Both the position numbers and the translations under genes were made by a program. A stretch of 48,013 nt of DNA, taken from assembly GCA_030655215.1 (NCBI GenBank), contig JAURVZ010000057.1, forward strand, positions 1 through 48,013, written 5' to 3'. Positions 8,476-18,167 of this stretch are shown here, one piece after another. The notes under the pieces were generated by a model that had not been told where the DNA came from, searched no databases, and saw nothing but the letters and a program-made list of their open reading frames with translations. The stretch comes from Pseudolabrys sp. (lineage in GTDB: Bacteria; Pseudomonadota; Alphaproteobacteria; Rhizobiales; Xanthobacteraceae). The stretch's first letter is position 1; the number at the start of each line of letters is the position of its first letter.

Positions 8476-9600
8476 ATGCGCATTGCCATTCTCGGTGCAG
8501 GGCCGGCCGGCCTTTATCTCAGCTACCTGATCAAGCGCCGCGATCCGGACGCGGATGTCACCGTGTTCGAGCAGAACCCGGCTGACGCCACGTTCGGCTT
8601 TGGCGTCGTTTTCTCGGATCGCGCGCTGGAGTTCCTGCGCGAGGACGACGAGGAGACTTATGCGGCGATCGTGCCGCATATGGAATCCTGGCACGACATC
8701 ACGCTCGTCAAAGACGGCGAGCGCATCACCATTGATGGCATTGGCTTCGCCGCGATTGGCCGGCTGAAGCTGCTGCAATTGCTGCAGGTGCGCGCCGCGT
8801 CGGTGCGGGCGACGGCGATTTTCGGCGTGCCTGTAAGGTCGCTCAACGAACTGGATGAGTTCGACCTCGTGGTCGGCGCCGATGGTGTCAATTCCTTCGT
8901 GCGCAAGACTTATGCCGGTGAGCTGGGCGCCAGCACCGGCTATCTCAGCAACCGCTTTGCCTGGTTCGGCACCGAGAAACGTTTTGAGACGCTGACGCAG
9001 ACTTTCGTCGATAGCGAGTTCGGCGCCTTCAATGCGCATCATTATCGTTACGAGGCGGACAAGAGCACGTTCATTGTCGAGGCCGACGAGGCGACGTTTC
9101 AGCGCGCCGGCTTTGCCAATATGAGCGAGGCCGAGAGCAAGGCGTTGTGCGAGCGCATCTTCGCCGAGGCGCTGGATGGTGCGCCGCTGATTTCGAACAA
9201 TTCAGTCTGGCGGCAATTTCCCATCGTTCTCAACGAGCATTGGTCTCACGGTAAATACGTACTGATCGGCGATGCGCTGCACACGGCGCATTTCTCCATC
9301 GGCTCCGGCACAAGGCTGGCGATCGAGGATGCCATCGCGCTCGATAAAGCGCTGGCGGCGCATGGCGATCTGAGAGAAGCGCTGGCTGCCTACGAAACAG
9401 TGCGGCGGCCGATCCTCGATAAACTGGTGCGCGGCGCCAACAGCAGCGCCGAGTGGTATCAACGATTTGCCGAGCACATGAAACTGCCCACAGCTGATTT
9501 CGCCATGAGCTACATTACGCGCTCCGGCCGCGTCGATATCGAGCGCTTGCGCAAATTGTCGCCCGGATTCGTAGCATGGTACCGCCAGCATCGGCCTTGA
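8476..9600 (+). CDS. FAD-dependent monooxygenase, class A flavoprotein type
   Basis: A 374-residue flavoprotein with the FAD Rossmann motif GAGPAG (7-12), the DG motif VVGADGVNS (132-140) and the GD motif VLIGDALHTAHFSIGSG (262-278). This is the class A hydroxylase pattern, which uses NAD(P)H and O2. FGFGVVFSDRALEFL and the length resemble the N-terminal hydroxylase half of salicylyl-CoA 5-hydroxylase and 2-aminobenzoyl-CoA monooxygenase, but the second, reductase-like half is absent. It starts 12 nt after the phosphohexomutase stop, so it may share that transcript. There is no metabolic context. An aromatic acyl-CoA substrate is only a guess from resemblance. Confidence 0.8.
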   Translation: MRIAILGAGPAGLYLSYLIKRRDPDADVTVFEQNPADATFGFGVVFSDRALEFLREDDEETYAAIVPHMESWHDITLVKDGERITIDGIGFAAIGRLKLLQLLQVRAASVRATAIFGVPVRSLNELDEFDLVVGADGVNSFVRKTYAGELGASTGYLSNRFAWFGTEKRFETLTQTFVDSEFGAFNAHHYRYEADKSTFIVEADEATFQRAGFANMSEAESKALCERIFAEALDGAPLISNNSVWRQFPIVLNEHWSHGKYVLIGDALHTAHFSIGSGTRLAIEDAIALDKALAAHGDLREALAAYETVRRPILDKLVRGANSSAEWYQRFAEHMKLPTADFAMSYITRSGRVDIERLRKLSPGFVAWYRQHRP

Positions 9601-9612
9601 CGAACGCCATGG

Positions 9613-9627
9613 TTAATTGATTCATAA
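9613..9627 (+). promoter_or_regulatory. CtrA-box-like site upstream of chemoreceptor
   Basis: TTAA-N7-ATAA, one mismatch from the CtrA consensus TTAA-N7-TTAA, 40 nt before the preferred chemoreceptor start. CtrA controls motility and pilus genes in many alphaproteobacteria. A single degenerate match is weak evidence by itself. Confidence 0.3.
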
Positions 9628-9666
9628 AGGTTGTCCGGTAGACATTGGCTCGCCCGGGAGCTGCAA

Positions 9667-11019
9667 TTGAATCACATCTTTGAGGATTGGCGTTTTGTTG
9701 CTGCCGCCGGCTGCGCGTTGGCGGTCATAGCCGCCTATTGTCTGTGGCGTCGTGATGGAAAGTCCGGCAGCTCCGACACTTCATTGCTCGCCATGGTGAT
9801 CAACAACATGACGCAAGGCGTCGTTGTGATCGACGATCATGAACGCGTGCTCGTTTGCAACAAGCGGTACGTCGATATGTACGGGATGTCGCATGACGTT
9901 GTGAAGCCCGGCTGCACGCTACGCGACCTGATAAGAAACCGGATTGCGACCGGCAGTCTTGATCTCGATCCAGAGCTCTACCGCCAGGAAATCCTGAGCG
10001 CGGCGCGTTCAGGCCAAGACATGAGCCGCATCGTTGAAACGCCAGACGGCCGCGCCATGACTGTCACCAACAGATCGATCGAAGGCGGAAAGTACTGGAT
10101 CGGTACGCATGACGACATCACCGACCGCATCGTTGCCGAGCGCAAGGGTGCCGCGCTGGTCGAACAGGATCGCCGTCGCCTTGAAATTGAATCGGAAGTG
10201 CGCACGTTTCGCGACAATGCCGAGCAGGTATTGCGCACGGTCAGTGGCAGCACAGCGGCGTTGAAGTCCATCGCCGACGCACTGGATGAATCGTCCCGCA
10301 GCACATCGGACCGCACGGCCGGCGCCGTGCGCACATCCAGCGAGACGTCCGCCAACATGACGGCCGCTGCCGCCGCCGCGGCAGAGTTGATTGCTTCGAT
10401 TGCGGAAATAAGCCGGCAAGTCGGGCAGGCGGCGGAACTGGTCAATCACTCGGTCACCGAGGCGCAGATGACCAACGAACAAATGGCGCATCTCACCAAC
10501 TCGGTTCAGGAAATCGGCGACATCGTCAATCTTATTCGCAGCATTGCGGGGCAGACCAACTTGCTCGCGCTCAATGCAACCATAGAGGCGGCGCGTGCCG
10601 GTGAAGCGGGACGCGGCTTTGCCGTTGTTGCTGCGGAGGTCAAGTCGCTGGCGGTGCAGACGGCAAGTTCGACAGAGCGGATCGCGGTGCAGATCGAGGC
10701 GGTACAGAGTTCGACACAGATCGCGGTCGATGCCATCCGGCGCAATACTGAAAGGATGCGCGAGATCGACGGCTATACGTCCGCTTTCGCCCGTTCTCTC
10801 AAGGAGCAGAACGCGGCCACGGACGAGATTTCCCGCAACGTGTCGTTCGCCGCCGATGGCGCCAAGTGCATGGTGGCCGTGCTCGACGACGTGACGAATG
10901 CAGTGACTGAGACACGCAATGCGGCGCGCGGCGTATTGGCGGCGTCGGTATCGGTCGAGGCGGCGAGCGCCGGGCTGGAACAGCGAATCGAAGGCTTTCT
11001 CGGCCGCGTCGCGGTCTGA
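9667..11019 (+). CDS. methyl-accepting chemotaxis protein with PAS domain
   Basis: A chemoreceptor that would signal to CheA/CheW. There is one N-terminal membrane segment ([18 protein letters not shown], about residues 9-26) and no periplasmic sensor. A PAS domain follows at about 40-160 ([21 protein letters not shown]). The C-terminal half is the coiled-coil signalling domain with the conserved tip [20 protein letters not shown]. Sensing is therefore probably cytoplasmic or membrane-proximal. The TTG at 9667 is preferred: GGGAG sits 6 nt before it, while the more distal TTG at 9631 has its purine run touching the start codon. That gives 450 residues. No che genes are in the window. A CtrA-like box lies just upstream. 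Confidence 0.88.
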   Translation: MNHIFEDWRFVAAAGCALAVIAAYCLWRRDGKSGSSDTSLLAMVINNMTQGVVVIDDHERVLVCNKRYVDMYGMSHDVVKPGCTLRDLIRNRIATGSLDLDPELYRQEILSAARSGQDMSRIVETPDGRAMTVTNRSIEGGKYWIGTHDDITDRIVAERKGAALVEQDRRRLEIESEVRTFRDNAEQVLRTVSGSTAALKSIADALDESSRSTSDRTAGAVRTSSETSANMTAAAAAAAELIASIAEISRQVGQAAELVNHSVTEAQMTNEQMAHLTNSVQEIGDIVNLIRSIAGQTNLLALNATIEAARAGEAGRGFAVVAAEVKSLAVQTASSTERIAVQIEAVQSSTQIAVDAIRRNTERMREIDGYTSAFARSLKEQNAATDEISRNVSFAADGAKCMVAVLDDVTNAVTETRNAARGVLAASVSVEAASAGLEQRIEGFLGRVAV

Positions 11020-11022
11020 CCT

Positions 11023-11811
11023 TTAGCTATTCCGCATTTCCTTGCGCAAGGTCGGCAGGCCGATGCCGGTGGCATCGAAGCCGCCATCGCAACACAGCAC
11101 CTGTCCGGTGATGTAGCTCGCGCGGTCGCTGCACAGGAAGTAGATCGTCTCGGCCAGTTCGGACTCGAGGCCATAGCGGTTCAGCGGCATGTGGTCGTGA
11201 TAGTCGGCGCGGATTTCCGGCGTATGCACCGCCTTGGCCATGGCGGTTTCGACCGGGCCTGGCGCAACGGCATTGACGCGGATGCCGAGCGCGGCGAGTT
11301 CAACGGCTTGTTGCTTGGTGAGATGCGCGAGGCCGGCTTTGCTGGTGCCATAAGCGGTGCGCAAAGTCGAAGCGCGCAATCCTGAAATGGAAGTGATGTT
11401 GACGATGGCGCCGCCGCCGCCGTCGCGCATCAATGGCGCCGCCGCCTGCGTGCACAGGAATGGTCCGGTCAGGTTGACCGCCATCACCCGCGACCAGTCT
11501 TCAAGCGTCACCTCAAGGATCGGCTTGAAAACGGCGATGCCGGCATTGTTGACCAGGGCATCGAGCCGGCTGAATTTCGCCGCCACGGCAGCAAAGGCGC
11601 GAGTGATGGCCGCCGGATCGGACACGTCGCATTCAAGATCGAGCGTTGTCTCGGGCTTGCCGATGCCGGCATGGGCGGCCCGTAGTTCTTCAACATTGAT
11701 GTCGAGCAGGGCGACACGCCAGCCCTCGGCGATGAACTTTTTGGCGGTGGCGAGACCGATGCCGCGCGCGGCGCCGGTGACCAGAGCGACCTTGTCAGTG
11801 CCTTGGTTCAT
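11023..11811 (-). CDS. short-chain dehydrogenase/reductase (SDR)
   Basis: A 262-residue classical SDR oxidoreductase using NAD(P)(H). The cofactor motif TGAARGIG is at 12-19, NNAG at 88-91, and the catalytic Ser141, Tyr154 and Lys158 lie in ITSISGL and AYGTSKAG. The C-terminal CCDGGFDATGI follows the usual 'xxDGG' pattern. Asp37 after the second strand (LLDIN) suggests NAD over NADP. Substrate is unknown. It is convergent with the chemoreceptor and lies downstream of pheA on the same strand after 39 nt, so it could be read from the kdsB-pheA transcript. Confidence 0.88.
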   Translation of the reverse strand: MNQGTDKVALVTGAARGIGLATAKKFIAEGWRVALLDINVEELRAAHAGIGKPETTLDLECDVSDPAAITRAFAAVAAKFSRLDALVNNAGIAVFKPILEVTLEDWSRVMAVNLTGPFLCTQAAAPLMRDGGGGAIVNITSISGLRASTLRTAYGTSKAGLAHLTKQQAVELAALGIRVNAVAPGPVETAMAKAVHTPEIRADYHDHMPLNRYGLESELAETIYFLCSDRASYITGQVLCCDGGFDATGIGLPTLRKEMRNS

Positions 11812-11850
11812 ACCGTCCCCTTTGCAGCTAGTTACGCCTTTATCGTCAGG

Positions 11851-12699
11851 CTAAAGTGTATCCCGGAACTTGTGCGCGGCGTAGACGCCGAGGATGCGCA
11901 GCGTATCCTTCTTGCAGAAATATTCCAGCTCATGCAGCGCGCGCTGCAGCGCCGGATTGTCCGGATGACCCTCGACGTCGGCATAAAACTGCGTCGCCGA
12001 GAAGCTGCCGCCGACCATGTAGCTTTCCAGCTTGGTCATGTTGACGCCATTGGTGGCGAAGCCGCCGAGCGCCTTGTACAACGCGGCCGGAATGTTGCGG
12101 ACCTGGAAGACAAAAGTGGTGACGACCTTCTTGGTCGTTGCCGGCGCCCATGATTTCTTCGGCGACAGCACGACGAAGCGCGTGGTGTTGTTCTCTTCGT
12201 CCTCGATGTCGGCCTTGAGGATTTTCAGGCCGTAGATCTTGGCGGCGAGCCGGGTGGCGATCGATGCCCGGGTAATGTCATTGGCTTCCGAGACTTCGCG
12301 CGCCGAGCCGGCCGTGTCGGCATGCACGACGGCGTTGAGGCGCAGTTCGCGGATAATCTTGCGGCACTGGCCAAGCGCATGGACATGGCTCTCGACCGTC
12401 TTGATGGTCTTGAGGGTGGCGCCCTTCGGCGCGAGCAACTGATGGTGCACCGGCATGAAATATTCGCCGACAATGTGCAGGCCGGCATCGGGCATCAAGT
12501 GATGAATGTCGGCGACGCGGCCGGCGATCGAATTCTCGATCGGGATCATGCCGAGATCGACCTGGCCCTTCGATATCGCTGTGAAGCAATCCTCAAACGT
12601 CTTTCCGGGCACCGGTTCATAGGCCGGGAAGACGTGACGCGCGGCGAGATCGGAGTTCGCGCCCGGTTCGCCCTGGAAGATGATTTTCTTTTTCGCCAT
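11851..12699 (-). CDS. pheA: prephenate dehydratase
   Basis: It converts prephenate to phenylpyruvate in phenylalanine synthesis. There are 282 residues from the ATG at 12699, which follows a GGAAAGAG ribosome site; a longer in-frame start exists but lacks this. The catalytic domain includes FQGEPGANSDLAA (8-20), DLGMIPIENSIAGRV (48-62) and the active-site Thr in NNTTRF (about 170-175). The C-terminal ACT domain (about 190-270) carries MTKLESYMVGG, the Phe-binding region, so feedback inhibition by phenylalanine is expected. There is no chorismate mutase domain, as usual in alphaproteobacteria. It lies 50 nt after kdsB, a common pairing in this group. Confidence 0.95.
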   Translation of the reverse strand: MAKKKIIFQGEPGANSDLAARHVFPAYEPVPGKTFEDCFTAISKGQVDLGMIPIENSIAGRVADIHHLMPDAGLHIVGEYFMPVHHQLLAPKGATLKTIKTVESHVHALGQCRKIIRELRLNAVVHADTAGSAREVSEANDITRASIATRLAAKIYGLKILKADIEDEENNTTRFVVLSPKKSWAPATTKKVVTTFVFQVRNIPAALYKALGGFATNGVNMTKLESYMVGGSFSATQFYADVEGHPDNPALQRALHELEYFCKKDTLRILGVYAAHKFRDTL

Positions 12700-12749
12700 A
12701 TCTCTTTCCGTTCTTCGTCGCGACTGGGTCGCAGACAACAATTGAGCAG

Positions 12750-13478
12750 TCAATTCCCCAGCATCGCTTCGGCCTTGACCAGATCCTCCGGCGTATCGAC
12801 GCCGAGCGGCACGCTTTTGACGATGGCGACATCGATGCGCATGCCTGCATCGAGCGCGCGCAATTGCTCGAGGCGTTCGCGCTGTTCGTTGGCCGAGGGC
12901 GGCAACGCGACGAAGCGTTCGAGGGCGGCGCGACGATATGCGTAGAGGCCGATATGATGATAATGCGGGCCGGGACCCTGGGCGTCGGCGCGGGTGAAGG
13001 TGGTGCCGCGCATGCGGGTGGCTGAGAGCATCGCACCCGACACCTTGACCACGTTCGGATTGGTCAGCTCGTCCGGCTCATGAATGACAGCGGCCAGGGT
13101 CGCGATATCGACGGCCGGGTCATCCAGCGGCCCGAGCGAGGCGCGGATGTCGGCCGGGTCGATGGTCGGCAGGTCGCCCTGGACATTGACGATGGTCTCG
13201 ATGCGGCCTTCCGGGTCCAGCGCCTGCAGCGCCTCAAAAATACGGTCAGAACCGGACTGATGGCCCATGCCGGTCATTACGGCGCGGCCGCCGGCCTTTT
13301 CGACGGCGGCCTGGACGGCTTCCGAATCGGTTGCCACGACCGGCTCACCGATGCCGGCCTCGGTGGCGCGGTTCAGGACCTGCACGATCATCGGCAGGCC
13401 GCGAATGTCGGCCAGCGGCTTGCCGGGCAGGCGGGTGGAGGCCATGCGGGCCGGGATCAGAATGATTGTGCGGGACAT
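12750..13478 (-). CDS. kdsB: 3-deoxy-manno-octulosonate cytidylyltransferase
   Basis: It activates Kdo with CTP to CMP-Kdo for lipopolysaccharide core synthesis. The 242 residues are the family's normal length. The nucleotide-binding opening [17 protein letters not shown] is near residues 8-24, ATDSEAV and [13 protein letters not shown] are in the middle, [10 protein letters not shown] contains the metal-binding Asp, and the C-terminal GVDTPEDL motif is present. Together these are diagnostic. It shares a divergent intergenic region of about 160 nt with the cytochrome c gene and precedes pheA on the same strand. Confidence 0.95.
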   Translation of the reverse strand: MSRTIILIPARMASTRLPGKPLADIRGLPMIVQVLNRATEAGIGEPVVATDSEAVQAAVEKAGGRAVMTGMGHQSGSDRIFEALQALDPEGRIETIVNVQGDLPTIDPADIRASLGPLDDPAVDIATLAAVIHEPDELTNPNVVKVSGAMLSATRMRGTTFTRADAQGPGPHYHHIGLYAYRRAALERFVALPPSANEQRERLEQLRALDAGMRIDVAIVKSVPLGVDTPEDLVKAEAMLGN

Positions 13479-13636
13479 GACGAATGTCGGACTGTTAGGC
13501 GCTGAATATTGGGGTTATACCGGCGCTTATACGGGTTGCCAGAGCGCAGGCAAACCGGTATCTGTCCGCCGCTGCCGTGACCCTCGGCGGCCCCCACCTT
13601 GTGCGGTTTCGCGCCCGTCCCGGGAGCCTTGATTCG

Positions 13637-14275
13637 ATGAATTCTTTTGAGCTCAACAAGATCCTCGGTGCCTTGCTGGCCACGGTGCTGATCACGCTGT
13701 CGCTGAACATCGGCGCGAGCGCGCTCTTTGCGCCGGTCAAGCCGGCCAAGCCGGGCTACGACATTGCCGTCAAGGAAGCGGCGCCTGCGGGCGGGTCCGG
13801 CCCGGCCGAGCCGTCGCAGCCGATCGAAGTGCTGCTCGCCGCCGCTTCGGCGGAAAAGGGCGCCGCCGCCGCCAAGCAGTGCGCGGCCTGCCACACCTTC
13901 GAGAAGGGTGGCCCGAACCGCGTCGGCCCGAACCTCTACGACATCGTCAATCACGAGCGCGGCACCGGCCGCGCCGGCTTCAACTTCTCGGCCGCCATGA
14001 AGGCCAAGGGCGGCACCTGGACCTTCGACGAACTGAACAAGTTCCTCAAGGACCCGCGCGGCTACATTCCGGGCACCAACATGACCTTCGCCGGTCTGTC
14101 GCGTGACTCGCAGCGCGCCGACCTGATCGAGTATATGCGCCAGCAGGCTGAAAAGCCGGTCGAAAAGCCGCAAGTCGCCGCCGCGCCGGCGCCAGCGAAG
14201 CCGGCCGATGGCGCCGCGCCGCCGGCCGCCGCCGCTCCGGCCAATGCCCCCACCCCGGCACCGCCGAAGCAGTAA
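13637..14275 (+). CDS. cycM: membrane-anchored cytochrome c (CycM-type)
   Basis: A 212-residue electron carrier. The N-terminal hydrophobic stretch ILGALLATVLITLSLNIGA (about 9-27) is an uncleaved anchor, followed by a Pro/Ala linker. One class I haem c site CAACH is at 82-86, and the distal Met is probably Met149 in GTNMTFAGL. The C-terminus is a long Ala/Pro tail. This is the plan of rhizobial CycM, which links the bc1 complex to aa3 oxidase. The ATG at 13637 is chosen because upstream GTG-started sequence is Arg/Gly-rich and precedes the membrane segment. A strong terminator follows, so it is probably monocistronic. Confidence 0.9.
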   Translation: MNSFELNKILGALLATVLITLSLNIGASALFAPVKPAKPGYDIAVKEAAPAGGSGPAEPSQPIEVLLAAASAEKGAAAAKQCAACHTFEKGGPNRVGPNLYDIVNHERGTGRAGFNFSAAMKAKGGTWTFDELNKFLKDPRGYIPGTNMTFAGLSRDSQRADLIEYMRQQAEKPVEKPQVAAAPAPAKPADGAAPPAAAAPANAPTPAPPKQ

Positions 14276-14295
14276 GCCGAAGCAGATTATTCGTG

Positions 14296-14330
14296 AAAAG
14301 GCCGGGCCCAGCGCCCGGCCTTTTTGTTTT
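14296..14330 (+). terminator. intrinsic terminator after cycM
   Basis: Stem GGCCGGGC/GCCCGGCC (14300-14307 with 14313-14320), loop CCAGC, flanked by AAAA before and TTTTTGTTTT after, 20 nt past the cytochrome stop. The A-run lets it pair further and might also stop transcription from the other direction. Confidence 0.9.
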
Positions 14331-14440
14331 GGAACCTGCGGCGCCGCGCCACTGGTGGCGGGCCGGAAAACCGACATAATCACCCGCGATTCCGTGTGTA
14401 TGATTGCGGGCGGGGCCTATTTCGCAGGAACGTGTATTTC

Positions 14441-16318
14441 ATGATATTGACCAGACGCTCGATCCTGCAAGGCACCGCGGCGGCCATTGCCGCGCCGGCG
14501 CTCGGAACTCTTACACTACCGGCGGCCGCCCAGGCGCCCGAGAACTGGAAGCACGGCCTGTCGCTGTTCGGTGACCTGAAATACGCCGCCGGCTTCAAGA
14601 ATTTCGACTACGTCAATCCGGCCGCGCCGCAGGGCGGCATGGTGCGCGAAATCGCCATCGGCACCTTCGACAATTTCAACACCGTCGTTGCCGGTGTGAA
14701 GGGCAGCATCGCGGAAGGCACCGAGCTGGTCACCGAAAACCTGATGACCTCCGCGCTCGATGAAGTGTCTGGCGAATACGGTCTGCTGGCCGAGCAGGTC
14801 AGCTTCCCGGAAGACTTCTCGACTGTGACCTATCGTCTGCGCGGCAATGCCAAATGGCATGACGGCAAGCCGGTGACGCCGGACGACGTGTTATTCTCGT
14901 TCGAGACGTTCAAGACCAACAGCCCGTTCTACGGCGCCTATTACAGCCACGTTACCAAGGTCGAGAAGACCGGCGAGCGCGACATCAAATTCACGTTCGA
15001 CCAGCCGGGCAATCGCGAACTGCCGCAGATCGTCGGTCAGTTGCCGATCCTGCCGAAGCACTGGTGGGAAGGCACCGACAAGAACGGCAACAAGCGTGAC
15101 GTTACTGCGACGACATTGGAGCCGCCGCTCGGCTCGGGGCCGTATCGCGTCAAGGAGTTCGTGCCGGGCCGCACCATCGTTTACGAGAAGGTCGCCGATT
15201 ATTGGGGCAAGGATCTCAACGTCCGCGTCGGCACCTATAATTTCCAGTCGTTCCGCTACGAGTATTTCCGCGACACCACGGTGGCGCTGGAAGCCTTCAA
15301 GGGCGATCAGGTCGACTGGCGGACCGAGAGCAGCGCCAAGGATTGGGCGACGGCTTACGACTTCCCGGCGCTGCGCGAGAAGCGGGTGGTGCGCGAGGAG
15401 TTTGCCGTGCGCAATCTCGGCATCATGCAGTCCTTCGCCTTCAACATCCGGCGCGACAAGTTCAAGGATGCGCGCGTGCGCCGCGCCTTCAACTATGCGT
15501 TCGACTTCGACGAAATGAACAAGCAATTGTTCTTCGGCCAGTACAAGCGCATCGACAGCTACTTCTACGGCACCGAGCTTGCCTCAAGCGGCGTGCCGCA
15601 GGGCAAGGAGCTGGAAATCCTCAACACGGTGAAGGATCAGGTGCCGGCCGAGCTGTTCACCACGCCGTACAGCAATCCGAAGGGCGGCGACCAGCAGACC
15701 TTGCGCAACAATCTGCGCGACGCGCTGAAGCTGTTCAGCGATGCCGGCTACGCGATCAAGGACACCAAGCTGGTCAACACCAAGACCGGCGAACAGCTCT
15801 CTGTCGAATTCCTGATCAACGCGCCGACCTTCGAGCGCATTGTGCTGTTCTACAAGCCGGCGCTGGAGCGTCTCGGCATCGCCGTCAATGTCCGTACGGT
15901 CGACACGTCGCAATATGTCAACCGGCTGCGCCAGTGGGACTACGACATCATCGTTGCGTCTTGGGGGCAGTCGCTGTCGCCCGGCAATGAGCAGAAGGGT
16001 TTCTGGGGTACGCAGGCCGCCGATCAGGCCGGTTCGCGCAATCTGGTCGGCATCAAGAATCCGGCGATCGATAAGTTGATCGACCGCGTCATCTTCGCGA
16101 CGACGCGCGAGGACTTGGTCGTCGCGACGCAGGCCCTCGATCGCGTACTGCTGTGGAACAATTACGTCGTGCCGCAGTGGAGCTATCCGTTCTCGCGCAC
16201 CGCGCGCTGGGATCGCTTCAGCCATCCGGAAAACATGCCGAAATACGGCGCGGCGGCGTTCCCGACGGTCTGGTGGTTTGACGCCGACAAGGCAGCAAAG
16301 GCGCCGCAGCGCGGATGA
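14441..16318 (+). CDS. yejA: peptide ABC transporter substrate-binding protein, first YejA copy
   Basis: A 625-residue periplasmic binding protein of the extracellular solute-binding family 5. The N-terminus carries a twin-arginine-like signal (LTRRSILQG, hydrophobic core, cleavage near PAAAQA), so export may be by Tat. The body has WKHGLSLFGDLKYAAGF and ANAKWHDGKPVTPDDV, typical of YejA/oligopeptide binders. It begins a five-gene run with a second YejA and YejB-E-F. In related rhizobia and Brucella this transporter imports peptides, including antimicrobial ones and microcin C analogues, and affects peptide resistance. The ATG at 14441 follows an AGGAA site; upstream in-frame sequence precedes the signal and is ignored. 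Its stop overlaps the next start by 4 nt. Confidence 0.88.
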   Translation: MILTRRSILQGTAAAIAAPALGTLTLPAAAQAPENWKHGLSLFGDLKYAAGFKNFDYVNPAAPQGGMVREIAIGTFDNFNTVVAGVKGSIAEGTELVTENLMTSALDEVSGEYGLLAEQVSFPEDFSTVTYRLRGNAKWHDGKPVTPDDVLFSFETFKTNSPFYGAYYSHVTKVEKTGERDIKFTFDQPGNRELPQIVGQLPILPKHWWEGTDKNGNKRDVTATTLEPPLGSGPYRVKEFVPGRTIVYEKVADYWGKDLNVRVGTYNFQSFRYEYFRDTTVALEAFKGDQVDWRTESSAKDWATAYDFPALREKRVVREEFAVRNLGIMQSFAFNIRRDKFKDARVRRAFNYAFDFDEMNKQLFFGQYKRIDSYFYGTELASSGVPQGKELEILNTVKDQVPAELFTTPYSNPKGGDQQTLRNNLRDALKLFSDAGYAIKDTKLVNTKTGEQLSVEFLINAPTFERIVLFYKPALERLGIAVNVRTVDTSQYVNRLRQWDYDIIVASWGQSLSPGNEQKGFWGTQAADQAGSRNLVGIKNPAIDKLIDRVIFATTREDLVVATQALDRVLLWNNYVVPQWSYPFSRTARWDRFSHPENMPKYGAAAFPTVWWFDADKAAKAPQRG

Positions 16319-18159
16319 TCACACGCCGTAATGCGCTCATCATTTCCGCCGGCGCGCTGGCTGCCGCCAAATTCAACGCGCCGGCGCTGGCGCAAGAAGT
16401 GCAGCTCGATGCCGAGCGGCACGGCATGTCGGCCTTCGGCGACCTGCAATATCCGGCCGACTTCCCGAATTTCGCTTACGTCAACGTCAATGCGCCGAAG
16501 GGCGGCGCTTATTCGGAAGCGGTCAGCAGCCGCACCTATAACGGCTCGTTCCTCACCTTCAATTCGCTGAACACCTACATCCTCAAAGGTGAGGGCGTGC
16601 TCGGCATGGATCGTGTTTTCGCCAGCCTGATGGCGCGCTCGGGCGATGAGCCCGACGCCATGTATGGCTTTGCGGCGAAGAGCGTGCGCATCACCGATGA
16701 CGGCCTGACCTATCGCTTCGCACTGCGCGAGGAAGCCAAATTCCACGACGGCACGCCGATCACCGCGCATGACGTGGTGTGGTCGCTGACGACGCTGAAG
16801 GAAAAAGGCCATCCAATCATCACGCAGTTGCTGCGCGACTTCAGCGGCGCCGAAGCTGTTGATGACCGTACGGTGGTTGTGAAGTTCGGCGCGCGGCGCG
16901 GCCGCGATGTGCCACTGTTCGTTGCTGGCCTGCCGATTTTCTCCAAGGCCTATTACGCCAATAACGAGTTCGATCAATCCACGCTGACGCCGCCGCTCGG
17001 TGGTGGCGCTTACAAGGTCGGCAAATTCGAGGTCGGGCACTTCATCGAATATGATCGGGTCAAGGATTGGTGGGGCGCTGATCTGCCTGTCGCCAAAGGC
17101 CAGAACAACTTCGACACCATCCGCTACGAATATTACCGCGACCGCGAGGTCGCTTTCGTCGGCTTCACTGCCAAGAACTATCTGTTCCGTGAGGAATACA
17201 CCGCGCGCACCTGGGCGACGCGTTACGATTTTCCTGCCTTCAAGGATGGCCGCGTCAAGCGCGACATCTTCCCGGACGATACGCCGTCCGGCGCGCAAGG
17301 CTGGTTCATGAACATGCGGCGCGACAAGTTCAAGGACCGCCGCGTGCGCGAGGCTTTGATCAACGCCTTCGACTTCGAATGGATCAACAAGAACATCATG
17401 TATAGCGCCTACAAGCGCACGCATTCGGTGTTTCAAAACTCGCCACTGATGGCGATGGGCAAGCCCGACGCCGCCGAGCTGGCGCTGCTCGAGCCGTTCC
17501 GCGGCAAGCTGCCGGACGGGGTGTTCGACGAGGTCTATGTGCCGCCGGTGACAGATGCCTCGGGCCAGGACCGCCGCTCATTGCGGCTGGCCTCGCAATT
17601 GCTGACCGATGCCGGCGTCGTGCTGAAGGACGGCAAGCGCGTGCTGCCGAACGGCCAGCCGTTCACCTTCGAATTCCTCTCGGAAGAGCCGAGCTTCAAT
17701 CCGCATCACCTTGCTTACATCAAGACGCTGGAGGCGCTCGGCCTGCAAGCGACCTTGCGCGTCGTCGATCCGGTGCAGTATCGCAAGCGCGTCGAGGAAT
17801 TCGACTTCGACATGACGGTCGAGCGCATGAGCTTCTCGTCGACGCCCGGCGACTCGCTGCGCAACTATTTCAGCTCACAAGCGGCGGCGACCAGGGGCTC
17901 GCAGAATCTGGCCGGCATTTCCGACCCGGCGATTGACGCGCTGGTTGACATTATCATTGCCGCCAAGACCCGGCCCGAACTGACCGTCGCCTGCAAAGCG
18001 CTGGACCGCGTCATCCGCGCCGGGCGCTTCTGGGTGCCGCAGTGGTATCTGGCCTCGCACCGCATCGCCTATTGGGACGTCTTTGCCCGGCCGGAACGCC
18101 AGCCGCGCTACTATCGCGGTATTCCGGACACTTGGTGGAGCGGTGAGAAGAAGGGGTGA
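16315..18159 (+). CDS. yejA2: peptide ABC transporter substrate-binding protein, second YejA copy
   Basis: A 614-residue paralogue of the preceding protein. It starts in a 4-nt ATGA overlap, so translation is probably coupled. It has its own RR-containing signal (ITRRNALIISAGALAAAKF, cleavage near ALAQE). The family-5 pattern follows: HGMSAFGDLQYPADFPNF, then EEAKFHDGTPITAHDVVWS. Both copies share the block 'R.DKFKD.RVR.A...AFDF..', which shows duplication followed by clear divergence. Two binding proteins serving one permease pair suggests a widened peptide range (inference). A palindromic repeat and about 140 nt separate it from yejB. Confidence 0.88.
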   Translation: MITRRNALIISAGALAAAKFNAPALAQEVQLDAERHGMSAFGDLQYPADFPNFAYVNVNAPKGGAYSEAVSSRTYNGSFLTFNSLNTYILKGEGVLGMDRVFASLMARSGDEPDAMYGFAAKSVRITDDGLTYRFALREEAKFHDGTPITAHDVVWSLTTLKEKGHPIITQLLRDFSGAEAVDDRTVVVKFGARRGRDVPLFVAGLPIFSKAYYANNEFDQSTLTPPLGGGAYKVGKFEVGHFIEYDRVKDWWGADLPVAKGQNNFDTIRYEYYRDREVAFVGFTAKNYLFREEYTARTWATRYDFPAFKDGRVKRDIFPDDTPSGAQGWFMNMRRDKFKDRRVREALINAFDFEWINKNIMYSAYKRTHSVFQNSPLMAMGKPDAAELALLEPFRGKLPDGVFDEVYVPPVTDASGQDRRSLRLASQLLTDAGVVLKDGKRVLPNGQPFTFEFLSEEPSFNPHHLAYIKTLEALGLQATLRVVDPVQYRKRVEEFDFDMTVERMSFSSTPGDSLRNYFSSQAAATRGSQNLAGISDPAIDALVDIIIAAKTRPELTVACKALDRVIRAGRFWVPQWYLASHRIAYWDVFARPERQPRYYRGIPDTWWSGEKKG

Positions 18160-18167
18160 TTTAATCC

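Noticed and set aside
6835..9042. 735-codon open frame on the minus strand
   Set aside because: It is antisense to the phosphohexomutase and flavin monooxygenase, whose motifs are unambiguous. Its His/Arg/Asp-rich composition is typical of a GC-rich shadow frame.
16183..17436. 417-codon open frame on the minus strand
   Set aside because: Antisense of the second YejA gene; no domain or ribosome site.
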